A stretch of DNA of 64,000 bases from Taibaiella lutea (GCF_008629695.1 NZ_VWSH01000002.1:837410-901409); one strand, 5' to 3'; positions 37,941 to 49,700 are shown, counted from the stretch's first letter. Program-made: numbers and translations. Notes: generated by a model not told the origin, from the letters alone.

Positions 37941-38693
37941 ATGAAAAAGAATCAATCTATTAAAATGATGCTGGCTGTAATTGCTCTGGGAATAGCAACA
38001 GCCACTACTGCAAACGCGCAGAATTCAGATACATCCAAAGTTTGTTCGGGTCAAACGACTTTACCAAAAGGGCCGGATGCCCCTAACGGAACCACGTATT
38101 CCTATGCATGGTTTGATGCACAAAACAGTAATGCCGCGCTTGCAAGCACACAACAGATAACCATTGCGGGCGCCACGCTTTCCAATACTACCAACGCACC
38201 AAAGCAGTTTATCTATAAGCTTGTGGTTTCTGAAAGTGGTGCCGGTATCTCTGCCTGTCCTTCCGATACGTTTTATAAAGTAGTACTGGTATATCCTGCG
38301 TTATCAAATACGCTTACAACCAACTATACAACTATTTGTACCAGCGGACAACAGAACCTTATTCTTACTTCGCCAACCACTGCAACTGCTGCCGGTACTG
38401 CTCCGGTCCTGTTGGGTAACTATGGTACATTGAAATATACCTGGACAGGTAATGGTATTGCTGCAAATACAACTACTACCGGTATTGCAAATAATACCTA
38501 TACTGTAAATGCGGCGAATTTACCTGCTGCAAGCCCTACTCCTTATACTTATTCTGCGGCAGTTTCTTATGCAGAAACAATTGTAGGTGTGAGCCCGGCA
38601 ATAGATGGTTGTACGCATAGTGCAAACGCAAACGTAACTATCTCAACCGCTCCTACAGTAAGCAATACCAACGTTACTACTACTTTCCAATAA
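37941..38693 (+). CDS. Small secreted Ser/Thr-rich protein with an Ig-like fold
   Basis: The 250-residue exported protein has a clear signal peptide (M-K-K-N-Q-S-I-K, A-T-T-A-N-A before Q-N). The rest is rich in Thr, Ala, Asn and Ser, with two Cys pairs (V-C-S-G, A-C-P-S, I-C-T-S-G, G-C-T-H) spaced as in Ig-like PKD-type modules. No enzymatic motif is visible. The C-terminus ends T-N-V-T-T-T-F-Q, like the N-Y-Q end of the preceding protein. It follows that gene by 59 bp and probably shares its transcript. Function unknown; a structural surface or matrix part is plausible. Confidence 0.72.
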   Translation: MKKNQSIKMMLAVIALGIATATTANAQNSDTSKVCSGQTTLPKGPDAPNGTTYSYAWFDAQNSNAALASTQQITIAGATLSNTTNAPKQFIYKLVVSESGAGISACPSDTFYKVVLVYPALSNTLTTNYTTICTSGQQNLILTSPTTATAAGTAPVLLGNYGTLKYTWTGNGIAANTTTTGIANNTYTVNAANLPAASPTPYTYSAAVSYAETIVGVSPAIDGCTHSANANVTISTAPTVSNTNVTTTFQ

Positions 38694-38759
38694 TGAATGG
38701 TAAGAGTTAGTTTTTAAGTAAATGTCTATATGTGATTTTCTGTTGATTCACATAAAATC

Positions 38760-38791
38760 GATTCCGGAAAGTGATTTTTCTTTCCGGAATC
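38760..38791 (+). terminator. Hairpin between the second and third genes of the secreted operon
   Basis: A perfect 11-bp stem GATTCCGGAAA / TTTCCGGAATC with a 10-nt loop, 14 bp before the next ATG. There is no T tract after it, so an attenuator or mRNA-stability element is more likely than a full terminator. Confidence 0.5.
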
Positions 38792-38804
38792 TAATTGATA
38801 ACCT

Positions 38805-39605
38805 ATGATGCTCAGATTTGTCTCTTTATTGTTATTTGCTATAAGCTTTACCGGGTTTTGTGATGCTCAGTCTATAAAGGAGATTTCTATGTGCCAGGGT
38901 GATACAGCTATTATGTCGGCGGAAGTTTCTGATGCAGACAGCATGCAATGGTATTATAACGGGCATCCTGTTCCGGGAGCCAATAATGATACATTGAAAT
39001 TTACACAAGGCGGGATGTTTTATTTAATGGCATTTAGCGAACAGGGGAAATGTTTCACTCAATCGGATTTTATAAGAGTTGAAATTTCTTATCCCAGTGC
39101 CATAGACGATCATTATAATTTGACTCTTGGCAGGACAGAAGCGTTAAATGTACTCAATAACGATAATATGGCCTGTTTTGCTTTTAATTTAAGTACCATA
39201 ACAATTACAAGGCCACCTGTAGTAGGATCTATTATGTCCATTGCTAATGGCATGATTATATATAAGGCTTCCAATAGCAGGCTGTTGCCTGATTATTTTA
39301 CTTATCGGATTACAGATATGGAAGGAAGAACTACTAATGAGGCCAGAGTTGACATTGAGGTAGATTTACATTGTGCCTTATTGTATCCTAATCCGGTAAA
39401 AGATGTGCTGAATATTCTTGTAGATCCTCAAAAAATACATGGCATCAACGTTTATGATGCCTCAGGGAAAAGATTGGCGGCTCTGGGTATAGACCAGAGT
39501 AATATGAAATTTAACATGAGCGAATATGCTCAGGGAATTTACTTCTTCGAAATATTAGAACGTAATGGGAAAGGGTGTACTCTCAAAGTGCAGAAAGACA
39601 AATAG
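38805..39605 (+). CDS. Secreted Ig-like protein with T9SS sorting domain
   Basis: The 266-residue product has a signal peptide (L-L-L-F-A-I-S-F-T-G-F-C-D-A before Q). An Ig-like domain with M-C-Q-G-D-T-A and M-Q-W-Y-Y-N-G follows, then a second beta domain (F-T-Y-R-I-T-D-M-E-G-R, cadherin/gliding type). The last 75 residues (L-Y-P-N-P-V-K-D-V-L, S-E-Y-A-Q-G-I-Y-F-F-E-I) form a type A T9SS sorting signal. The protein is therefore secreted and anchored by T9SS and may anchor the two upstream secreted proteins. It starts with two successive ATG codons; the first is used here. Confidence 0.8.
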   Translation: MMLRFVSLLLFAISFTGFCDAQSIKEISMCQGDTAIMSAEVSDADSMQWYYNGHPVPGANNDTLKFTQGGMFYLMAFSEQGKCFTQSDFIRVEISYPSAIDDHYNLTLGRTEALNVLNNDNMACFAFNLSTITITRPPVVGSIMSIANGMIIYKASNSRLLPDYFTYRITDMEGRTTNEARVDIEVDLHCALLYPNPVKDVLNILVDPQKIHGINVYDASGKRLAALGIDQSNMKFNMSEYAQGIYFFEILERNGKGCTLKVQKDK

Positions 39606-39679
39606 TCTTTCAATTTGCAACAGTTGCACGGTTGCAGCTTTTAAGACAAAGGATGACTGGGCACATTGTCCTTAAAAGC

Positions 39680-39713
39680 AAATCCGCAGGAGTGGTTAAC
39701 CTGCGGATTTTTT
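39680..39713 (+). terminator. Terminator of the secreted-protein operon
   Basis: An 11-bp stem AAATCCGCAGG / CCTGCGGATTT with a 9-nt loop and six T, 75 bp after the stop. Confidence 0.9.
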
Positions 39714-39740
39714 GTGTTTTTAAAAATAACTATTGAAGAG

Positions 39741-40457
39741 TTACACTTTTTGATTGATGCTTAACAGTAACGTATTCTTTTTCAGAAAATACAGTACATT
39801 TTCTTTAAAAAACCTGCCTATGGGAATTCTGGCTTCTCCTACCTCTATTTCATCGGATTTATAAGAAGAAATAGCAGTTGTATTGACTGCATAGCTTTTA
39901 TGTGTTCTAAGTAAATCGATGTTGATTTTCTCCTTTATAAAATTTGTTAAAGATATACGCATCAGTCTTTTGCCAAATGCAAAATGCAGTTCTGTGTACT
40001 TTCCGTTCGCTTTTGCATACAGAAGCTGTTGCAGATTTAAGCGTTCGTACTTAGTACCTGTTTTTAAAAATAAATCGTCTTGGAATTCAGGATTAGGTAT
40101 TTTCATAGCCGATTCTATAATTGAAAAAAGTGTCTTTAATGTGTAGGGTTTAATCAGATAAGCAATCGGGTTATACAATTCCAGTTTTTTGGTAGCACTT
40201 TCGGGAAGCTTATCGAGAATTAAAATGGATAACAATGCCGGTTTCTTATTTTGTATATAATCCAGTATTTCTATAATATCTGTAAAATCATTGGAACCGA
40301 CTCCGATGATTACCAGATCCGGTGCTTTTCGTACTATGCTTTGTATACCTTTAGTCGGGTCTGTTACAACGTCTACCGTTTCATAATCGCTGTTAAGAAG
40401 TTGTTGGTGAAGAATAAGCGCATTTTTGATAATCGGATCTATTATTAATATTCTCAT
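39741..40457 (-). CDS. LytTR-type DNA-binding regulator with a degenerate receiver
   Basis: A 238-residue protein with a response-regulator fold (residues 1-120) and a C-terminal LytTR domain (about 135-235; L-L-Y-A-K-A-N-G-K-Y-T-E and L-L-R-T-H-K-S-Y-A-V-N). The acidic pocket residue near the N-terminus (I-I-D-P) and the Lys of Y-L-I-K-P-Y are kept. The phosphorylatable Asp is not: the equivalent segment reads V-I-I-G-V-G-S-N-D, so Gly or Ser occupies its place. Control by phosphorylation is therefore doubtful. No histidine kinase is adjacent. The gene lies between two groups of surface proteins that share a promoter motif (35942, 43246) and is a candidate for their regulator. Confidence 0.82.
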   Translation of the reverse strand: MRILIIDPIIKNALILHQQLLNSDYETVDVVTDPTKGIQSIVRKAPDLVIIGVGSNDFTDIIEILDYIQNKKPALLSILILDKLPESATKKLELYNPIAYLIKPYTLKTLFSIIESAMKIPNPEFQDDLFLKTGTKYERLNLQQLLYAKANGKYTELHFAFGKRLMRISLTNFIKEKINIDLLRTHKSYAVNTTAISSYKSDEIEVGEARIPIGRFFKENVLYFLKKNTLLLSINQKV

Positions 40458-40683
40458 TGGTAAAGAGCTTTAAGCCTCTGTAATGTCAGATACAGTTTAA
40501 TATTGATTTCTATAAAGAAATGCACGACATGAAAATGTAATAATCATGAATTTTAGTTACTACCAAGCCATAACTTAATGTTAAAATGCTTGATAAGTCA
40601 ATAATGATGAGAAATGTCATCGATACAAGCATAAAGAGACCAAATTATTTCTATTAGTCTCTTTATGTTGAAGTAATATCTGA

Positions 40684-42846
40684 TTATTTGATTGCAAATT
40701 TGTAAACAGTTATTACGTTATCAGACTTGACTACGTGTAGATAATAAATACCCTTTGATAATGATTGAGTCGATAATTGTTGAACGGAATTACTGTATTC
40801 AACCGGAACATTTATGTTCTGACCTACAGAATTGCTTACCGATATGTGTTTGATGTGGCTGCCTTTAACATAAAGTACGTTGCCTTCCATCGGGTTAGGG
40901 TACATTTGAATATCGCTGAAAATAGTTGCCTTTACGGAGATTGTATTGCTGTATGTATAGCTTCCTTCGTTGTCTAAAATTTTAAGGCGATATTGGTTTA
41001 AGTCTTCTAACGGACTTTCATCAATAAATTCATAAGTTCCCTTTTCATTGCCATTTACATATCCGATCTTGTTATAAACCTTGCCATCGGCACTTCTCTC
41101 GATTTCAAAGCCTTTATTTCCCGTGTTATTAACAGCTATCCAGCTCAATATTATATTGTCATTGTCTGCCTTTCCGTCGAAAGAAACAAGATTGACATCC
41201 AGAGGAGTATTATTGATAACCACTGTATAATTAAATGTGCCTACCGGAACATTATTTGCCACATCGTTTACCGTAACCGTTAACGGAAAGCTGCCGGAAA
41301 AAGTGGGCATACCTGAAAGCATACCTGTAGTTGCATTCAGTGTTACACCAGGGGGCAAAGTAGATGATGTAGTATAATTGTACACCGGAGTCAATGGAAG
41401 TACGTTAGGCGATTGCGGAGTAATTGCTACAGAACCGTTATATATCACACCGACATTTCCATTACCTGGTGTGCCATTGGTGAAAGCTACAATATGTGCA
41501 GTGATTTGTTTGCGGCCGGAACTTTCCGAGCATCCATTTCTTGTAGTGCCGGCAAAATAGTTCAGCACCGTACCTCCTTGCGCTACTGTGGTATTGATGG
41601 TTGTACTCGCAATCAGATTGCCGCCTGTTAAGGCATCATAATAACTTATTACATCTCCTGTTCCGATTGCAGACGCACTCAAAGTGAAGCTGTTACCGGC
41701 ATAAGTGTAAATATCTTTCTGTGAATTTGTTAGAGCAACACCGGCATTAAGACGCGTCACTTCATAGACCCTTATGCTTTGGAAGGCACCCGCTACACCA
41801 CCTAACTGCAGCTCTACTCTGTCGAATACCGCTGTTGGTACTGCAACCAAACTCATCATATTGTTTGAAGCGTTCAGTAAATTTAAAGTGAGTAAAGAAG
41901 GATTATTTGTAATAGTTTGTACAGGCGCGCCATTACTTCCGTTATAGAAATTAAGCGTTAACCCGGCAAGGGCACTTAAATTTAATAGAGCAGAACTTGC
42001 ATCCTGTACAACTAATTTAACCGTGTCGCCAATTTTAGAAGGAGTATTAAACATTGTTGTATGATACACCTGGCTTAATACCTGAGCGCCTGTATTCAGA
42101 GTCGTATAAGTAGCCATAGAATTGTCAATGGCGTTTCTTGGGTTAACTACACCACCGGTAGCATTGGCAATTCCACCAACAACGGTACCTGCCCTGACAC
42201 CGTTAAGAAGATCAATAGGACTACTGCAAACTATCGAACCGGGAGCCGTTGTTTTAATGTAAGCATCATAAATATCAATACCTGCGGCAACGGAAGCCAG
42301 GCCAGTTATAGAAACCCTTATTCCCTGATAAGCGCTTGATGGTGTAATGGTAAATTCCTGAGAGCCTGCGCCTGAGAGCAAACCTACAAGAGAACTTCCG
42401 GAATAGGTTGGGCCGACACTGGTATATACCCAGGCACCTAAACCATTCTTATGAAGATCTGTAACTGCCTGAATCTCAAGATTACCTAATGCTGATACCA
42501 GACCTGCCGGTAAACTGAATTTTACCGTTATCGGAGTATTAGCCGCAATTGCTGTGGCATAACTCGTGGTAGCCGCAGGATTCGGGTTGAAATCAAGTAT
42601 CTGAGTCCTGGTAGCAGCCACGCCAATCCCGATGGTGAGATTGGAAGAGGTAAATGGATCGTTGTCAATCGCATTATCAAGTGTTGATGTTGAACCAAGT
42701 ATATCTATACCGGTTAAAGTGTTTCCTTGTCTGGTTGCGTAAGACCTGACGGTTGGTGTTTGGCTAAAAGCAATGTTTGCTGACAAAAGCGCTGCCAAAA
42801 GTGAAGCAGAACTTACAGCTTTCTTTAAATAAAATTTTGGTTTCAT
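40684..42846 (-). CDS. Large secreted adhesin-like protein with T9SS sorting domain
   Basis: The ATG at 42846 gives 720 residues; an upstream extension to 42915 is less likely because it would precede the signal peptide (K-P-K-F-Y-L-K-K-A-V, cleaved before Q-T-P). Two discoidin-like repeats follow, with D-N-A-I-D-N-D-P-F and P-R-N-A-I-D-N-S-M-A-T, related to those in the protein at 36166. Next are an Ig-like stretch (P-L-T-V-T-V-N-D, a He_PIG type with L-P-P-G-V-T-L-N-A-T-T-G), a fibronectin-like segment, and the sorting signal (M-Y-P-N-P-M-E-G-N-V-L-Y, then L-S-K-G-I-Y-Y-L-H). It is a T9SS cargo on the cell surface. It has its own transcript. Confidence 0.82.
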   Translation of the reverse strand: MKPKFYLKKAVSSASLLAALLSANIAFSQTPTVRSYATRQGNTLTGIDILGSTSTLDNAIDNDPFTSSNLTIGIGVAATRTQILDFNPNPAATTSYATAIAANTPITVKFSLPAGLVSALGNLEIQAVTDLHKNGLGAWVYTSVGPTYSGSSLVGLLSGAGSQEFTITPSSAYQGIRVSITGLASVAAGIDIYDAYIKTTAPGSIVCSSPIDLLNGVRAGTVVGGIANATGGVVNPRNAIDNSMATYTTLNTGAQVLSQVYHTTMFNTPSKIGDTVKLVVQDASSALLNLSALAGLTLNFYNGSNGAPVQTITNNPSLLTLNLLNASNNMMSLVAVPTAVFDRVELQLGGVAGAFQSIRVYEVTRLNAGVALTNSQKDIYTYAGNSFTLSASAIGTGDVISYYDALTGGNLIASTTINTTVAQGGTVLNYFAGTTRNGCSESSGRKQITAHIVAFTNGTPGNGNVGVIYNGSVAITPQSPNVLPLTPVYNYTTSSTLPPGVTLNATTGMLSGMPTFSGSFPLTVTVNDVANNVPVGTFNYTVVINNTPLDVNLVSFDGKADNDNIILSWIAVNNTGNKGFEIERSADGKVYNKIGYVNGNEKGTYEFIDESPLEDLNQYRLKILDNEGSYTYSNTISVKATIFSDIQMYPNPMEGNVLYVKGSHIKHISVSNSVGQNINVPVEYSNSVQQLSTQSLSKGIYYLHVVKSDNVITVYKFAIK

Positions 42847-43782
42847 AATTTTTGTTGTTTGGTTATATATTAGATAAATTTTTAATATTTTAAATAAAAT
42901 TAATTCCGATATCATGTTTTCAGCATGAATCCGTTTAATTTAAATAGTTGAGATTTTTATTCTATCAGCACCGAAACACGAATGATTCTGTAATCGAAAA
43001 GCTCATACTCCATATTTTTTGATATCCGATTAAAGGTTAGAGATGAGTTATAGGAAAAATTAATGCAACGCAGTTTGTTAAATTTTATATAGCTGACTTT
43101 TCGATTTGTTTAAATGACTTTATTTGATAAATAATAATTAGAATGATGTTAAATTGTAAATTAATTTAATTTATTTTATAAAATTAGATGATTCATTTCA
43201 ATTTGATTTATAACGAACATGTTTTTGTCTTTAAGCAACAATTATATGTCCATGAACGACATATCAACATATATCTCGACACTAATTTTAATTTAAAAGT
43301 ATTTAACAATATTTTATTTTATTATTATTTTATTATATAAAATAAATACTTTTAAATTTACGCTTCTCTAAACCTTTAGCAATATTTATCAATGTTTTTA
43401 ACGATAGTATATTTACTAATAATGTTTAATAAATTGATATTTAGGAATAATAAAATAATGGTTTATCACTTATTAAGTGAAAATATTACCCAAATGGTCT
43501 ACGCTGTTTGAAATAGAATTGCCGGAGGATGGCTCAGTTATTATATAATGTAATAAGCAGGTAGCCAATATTTGCTCTTCGGAAGGGTAGAGCTGATTTA
43601 TACCGCATGATAGTTTAGCTTAGTGGATATAAGTCAATTGAGCACAAAAACGACTAAAACAGACAAACAAAAAGAGCTTTTCATTTGAAAAGCTCTTTTT
43701 GTTTCTTCAAAATAAATTGAATCAATCCTGAACGTGTGAGATTTAATAGCGATGTGTTTTTCAACCCATCGCTAATTTATTT
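42847..43782. other. Long AT-rich intergenic region
   Basis: About 935 bp with no convincing gene. It contains the 16-bp motif ATGTCCATGAACGACA (43246-43261, minus-strand copy of that at 35942), a perfect 15-bp inverted repeat AATTTAAAAGTATTT / AAATACTTTTAAATT (43290-43304, 43344-43358), and the terminator at 43665. Confidence 0.6.
43665..43704. terminator. Bidirectional terminator of the glucan synthase gene
   Basis: A perfect 18-bp stem AAACAAAAAGAGCTTTTC / GAAAAGCTCTTTTTGTTT with a 4-nt loop ATTT. It lies 78 bp after the glucan synthase stop (minus strand). Confidence 0.9.
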
Positions 43783-46700
43783 TTATTTTTTTCTTCTGAT
43801 TTGCATCGTTACGCGATGTTCCTTTCCATCATCTTTCAGTCTTATACTTTCTCCTGTTCCTTTTTCATTATCCATTTCCCATTGGGAAACTGCTTGATTT
43901 TTATTATTTATAATAGTTATAAAATAATGGGCATTGCCATATCTGTATTGAATTTCTACTGATGGCCATTCATCCGGGAAACACGGATTGAACTTCAATT
44001 CATCTGCTTCTCGCTCAAGCCCCAGTAAGGAATTTAGTATAAACTGATACATCCAGCCTGCAGAGCCTGTATACCATGTCCAGCCGCCTCTTCCTTTGTG
44101 CGATTCATTGGCATACACATCCGCAGCCATTACATAAGGTTCTACTTTGTATATATCTTTTGCCGCAGCATCGAGACTATGGTTTATCGGTTGGATCATA
44201 TTAAAGAGATCGTAAGTTTTATTACAATCTCCTGATTTTGCAAATGCCATTAACGCCCAGATTGCAGCATGGCTGTATTGCCCGCCATTTTCACGTACCC
44301 CGGGAACATACCCTTTTATATAGCCCGGATTAAGAGCGGATTTATCAAATGCAGGTTCCAGTAATTTTATCAGTTTCAGGTCTCTGTCAACAAGATATTT
44401 ATCCAATGATGCCATTGCTTTCTCTTTTCTTGTTTCTTCTCCTGCCTCAGAGATCACAGACCAGCTTTGGGCAATTGCATCTATACGGCACTCATCATTT
44501 TTACTCGTACCTAATGCCGTTCCATTATCAAACCATGCCCTTAAATACCATTCTCCGTCCCATGCATTTGCTTCTATATTGGATTGTAAGGTTTTCGCCT
44601 GCTGCTTGCAGGTAGCGGCAAATTCAACATCCCCAAAGCCCGTAGCAATTTCTTCAAAATGTGTCAGGACATCGTAAAAGAAAAATGCAAGCCATACACT
44701 TTCGCCTTTGCCATGATGGCCTACCTGATCCATTCCGTCATTCCAGTCGCCTGAACCGATAAGCGGTAACCCATGTTCACCAAACTGAAGACTATGTTTA
44801 ATGCTTCTCACGCAATGGTTATAGATAGTATCCTGCTGGCTGCTTATTTTCGGCAAATCATATAAAGAATCCTCGCCTGGATGCAATTTTCGGCTTTCAA
44901 GGAAACCGGCCATCGAATTCAGGATTTCCTTATCTCCCGTAGCTTTAATATATCTGGCTGTAACAAATGGCAACCACAATAAATCATCAGAACATCTGGT
45001 GCGTACACCCCTGCCTTCAGGCGGATGCCACCAATGTTGTACGTCGCCTTCTTCAAACTGACGCGAAGCGCTGAGTAATATCTGTTCTTTGGCTATCGAC
45101 GGTGCTGTATGTAAAATAGCCAGTACATCCTGTAGCTGATCTCTGAAACCGAAAGCGCCGCCCGATTGATAAAAACCGCTTCTTGCGTAAATTCTACATG
45201 CAATAGTCTGGTATAAAAGCCAACCGTTGGCAAGTGTATTCAAACCTTTATCCGGTGTTGATACTTTAACACTCCCGATGATTTCATCCCAATGAGCTTT
45301 CACATCGTTTAACGATTGTGAAACAGATTCCGTCGTTTTGAATTTCTGGATATAATCTTTGGCAATTGTAATATCGGCTGCACTGCCCAAAACGAAAATA
45401 ATTTCCCGCTCTTCGCCATTAATTAAATCAAAGCGGGATTGCAAAGCTGCGCAGGTATCTTTGCCTGCGCCAAACCTGCCCGAAAGCTTCTTCTGATAAA
45501 GCGCTTTGGGATTTTTTAATGTTCCGTTCCTGCCTATAAATTCTGCTCTGTCAGTTGTGAAGCTGACATCAACGCCATTTGCGCTAAAGAAGCTGACCTG
45601 CTCTGCAAATGCACTGTTATACCTGTTACGGAATATCAAGCCTCCTGTTGCAGTATCATATTCGGAAAGGATGTGCATATTTGTTTTGGAACGGACATCT
45701 CCCAATATCATTTCCATAAAGCCTGTGAGTGTTATTTTCCTTTCTCTGCCTGAATAATTCCTGATTTTAAGTGTAATAAATTTTAGAGGTAAATCCTTAT
45801 CTACAAATACAGACATTTCCGAAGCAAGCCCCTGCTCGCTGTGTTCAAACGTGCTATATCCGAAACCATGCGTAGTAATATAAGTACTTGCACCTTTTAT
45901 AGGGAATGGTGCAGGCGACCAAAAAACGCCTGTAACCTCGTCTCTGATATAAAATGCTTCACCACCTACATCGCTTACCGAGTCATTGTTCCAGGGTGTA
46001 AGCCTGTACTCATGCGCATTTACAGCCCAGGTATAAGCTGATGCCGTTTCTGAAATCACCGTTCCGAAAACGGGATTTGCTATTACATTTACCCATGGTG
46101 CAGGCGTGGTACTGTTATTCTGTGTAATGATTTTATAGGATTTGCCATCGGGTGCAAAACCACCACTACCATTAAAAAACAAAAGATCTGTTGGTATCGG
46201 TAATGTATGCTCCTGATGCCCGAAAGTAAAAGCCTGTTTTTCTAATAAAGGAGGTAAAGCCTTTTCGGTTTTGACACGGTTTACCTGTTCTGCCAATGTT
46301 CCTTTATTGTCTGAAATAATTACCCTTGCAACACTTTCAAAAAGAATGCGGTCTTCGTGTGAAATCTGATCGGTGGATTTAACGAAAATAGCGCCCGGCT
46401 TACTGTACGAAGTATGGATACCCATTTCAGTATTAATCATACCGGTAATTTCGTCCTGTAATAATTGCCTGTACGAACCATGATCCTCATTCCATATTAC
46501 CAGGTCAACAGCAAGCCCTTTCAATCTCCAGTAAGCATGTGCCTGTATCATTTGCCTTACCAGCTCTATGTTTTCAGGATCGTGGATATGCAACAATATA
46601 ATAGGTAAATCTCCCGAAACGGAATGGCTCCATAAACCTGATTGCCCCCTGAAATTACTTTTGATGATGTTAGGATCCGTACGTAATGCAGGATTGGCAA

Positions 46701-49700
46701 ATACGACAGAAGTTGCCAGACGGTTGAATAATTGAACATCAGTTTCAGATGCGTTCAACTGACGTAACAATACCTGATTGTGTGTCCACGAAAGCTCTAA
46801 GGCTCTTCTCCTCATATGCTGATCTTTGTACTTATGCATGATGGCTCTGCAGGATTCCTTATTGTCGCTGACTCCATAGACCATATCTATAACTGCGGAT
46901 TGATTAGGCTTAATTGTAAATCGATGTCTTATTGCAAGAATAGGATCCAATACTGCGCCTTCTTTTCCGGAAAGCTCACTTATATGCATTGCTTTTGGAT
47001 CGGCCAGGGTATTACATCTTCCTATAAATTCCAGGCGGTCTGTTTCGTAAGAAACAGTTTCGACGGTAACTCCTTGTACGTCCATCAAATGAAACATCCA
47101 GGGCGGCGTTTCTCCTTCCGAGCGCGGGCGGCGGGTACATACGATAGATTTATGCTGAGGGTTGATTTCTGTCTGCACAAATAAATTGCTGAATGCCTGA
47201 TGAGATTCATCTGCTGCTTGCGGCGCTATTACAACTTCCGCATAACTTGTCACTTCCAATGTTCTTGCGGCATTACCTTTATTGGTAATCCTTACTCTTC
47301 TCATCTCAATATCATCCTCAGGCGATATAACAATCTCCGTTTTCGTTACAAAGCCATAATCATTTCTCATGAATTCAACATGGCCCTGCGAAAAAACAGC
47401 TTCATAGTTTTTAGGCATTGACAAAGTCGGCTGATAGGTATTTGACCAGAACACATCTCTTTCCACATCTTTGATATAACAGAATACGCCATAACCATCC
47501 ACCGTTCCGTCTTCGCGCCAACGCGTAAGCGACAGATCTTTCCAACGGCTATAGCCCCCGCCCGAATTACTTACCATCACCTGATAACGGCCGTTGCTCA
47601 GTAATTGTATTTCAGGTACAGGTGTGTTGGGTGTTGCAATTCTCCGGATGGGTACTGCAGGTGTGCTTGTATTCTTTTGAATAAGCTCTGCTGTATGCGC
47701 ATAGAAAACAGTTGCTCTCGGAACCTTTTCCTGTAACAATAATAAAGTGGCCTGAAATCTTGGCTCCATAGTGAAACGTTGCTGCATCGGTTTGTTAAGC
47801 AACAAATAAGCCAATGACAAAAATCCCATGCCCTGATGATGCACCATGAAGGATTTAATAATTTCAAATCTTTTGTCGCGTGGCAAACGATAAGGCGTGA
47901 AGTCTATTGCTTCATAAAAGCCATAGGCGCCTTCATAACCTTCGCGTGACATTAACTGAAGATTGGAGCATGCACGTTCGGGCGATATCATCAACGCCAT
48001 CATAGATGCATAAGGTGCAATGACCAAATCTTCTTCCAGTCCTCTTTTCAGCCCAAGTCCCGGAACACCAAACGCTCTGTACTGGTAATTTAAGGCCGTA
48101 TCAAATGCATTGTAGGCTGATTCTGAAATACCCCACGGTACACTTCTGATAGCAGCATAATCCATCTGTCTTTTTACGGTTGCTTTATTTGTTTTGTTTA
48201 ATAAAGTGTTTTCGTAAGAAGGCATTACCAATTGCGGCATAAGATACTCAAACATGGAGCCACTCCATGAAAGCAGGATAGAATCATTGCCAACATTTGT
48301 CAATAAACGTCCTAATGCAAACCAGCTTTCCTGCGGTAGTTTTCCTTGCGCTATGCCGGCAAATATGCCAAGCCTTACTTCCGATGCCAGCAAGTCATAA
48401 AAGCTGTCATCACCACGTTGTTCATCTACATTGAAGCCAATCCTTAATAAGTTTGTGGATTTGTCAAATATGAAATCATAATCCACAGTAGAGAACTTTT
48501 CACATTGCTCCGTCAGTTTGGAAATTTGAATGCAGGTTTCCTTCGCATGAATTTTAGCTTGTATCAATAATTCACTTAGAATCTGTAGATTATTTTTATC
48601 GTCCTGACTGGTTTCATAAGCCTGATAAACTTCTATCTGCTTCATGCTTAACGCAACCAATGAGTCGATATCTCCATAGTTTGGAATAATATCAAGAGAT
48701 GATAAGTCAGGAAATTTCTCTTGAAGAGGCAACATTTCCAACCAGGGAAGTACTTGCTTTAAATCAGTATAAGCATTTTTGATTTGCATCTTCAAACGGC
48801 CTGCCCATGCTTGTGCTACTTCATTCTGGTCTCCCTTCTCGCTTTCCAACTCATCTGCGAGGTTAATTAATAAGGTGAATTGTTTTTTAATAGCGCTCAA
48901 AGAAACAAGAGGTTCTTTAAGTTTTGATGCTGCAATTATCTTATCAACGATTTCTTTATGATTTTTTTTGAAATAATCTTTTACAATTCTTGCACAGACA
49001 TTAATCCCGTCGAATATAGTATTAGAGAATGCCGGTTTTTCAGGCATAACATTAATACCCTGTTTTAACGTAAGCAAATGCCCGATGAGGTTTCCACTAT
49101 CTACCGTAGAAATATATCTTGGAGATAAGGGCATCCTGGTTAAGGTATCATACCAATTATAAAAGTGTCCTTTATGCCTTTCCAGCTTTGACATGGAGTC
49201 CATCGTATTCTTACATCTTGTAATGAATGCTTCTCCCGAAATGTAACCAAAGTCATAAGCACTGAGATTGGCAAGCAAAGCAAGTCCTATATTAGTTGGA
49301 GAAGTGCGATGCGCAATTACTTCTACAGGTTCTTCCTGATAATTATCGGGCGGTAGCCAATTGTCTGTTTCGGTTACAAATGTTTCAAAATATGCCCATG
49401 TCTTGCGTGCGGTTTTATGCAGAAATAAATATTGTGCATCATTCAATCCCGGATCTTTCTCTGTTTCAGGCAGGCTGATGGTCCATATAATGGCAGGTGC
49501 AAAAAGCCAGAGCAATAATATGGGTGCGGCTACAATGAGAGCAGCAGGATTCAGCCAAAGAATTAAATAAGTGCCGGCAACCGAAGAGAAAGGAATGAAC
49601 CACATTTCGATATAAGCGTTGAATATATTGACATGCCTGCTTGAGGAGAAAGCAGATGGGGTCCATTGCAATAACTTACGTTTGCTTATTGCCATTCGCC

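Noticed and set aside
38730-38753. Small hairpin ATGTGA / TCACAT before the third secreted gene
   Set aside because: Only six pairs with a 12-nt loop; could arise by chance.
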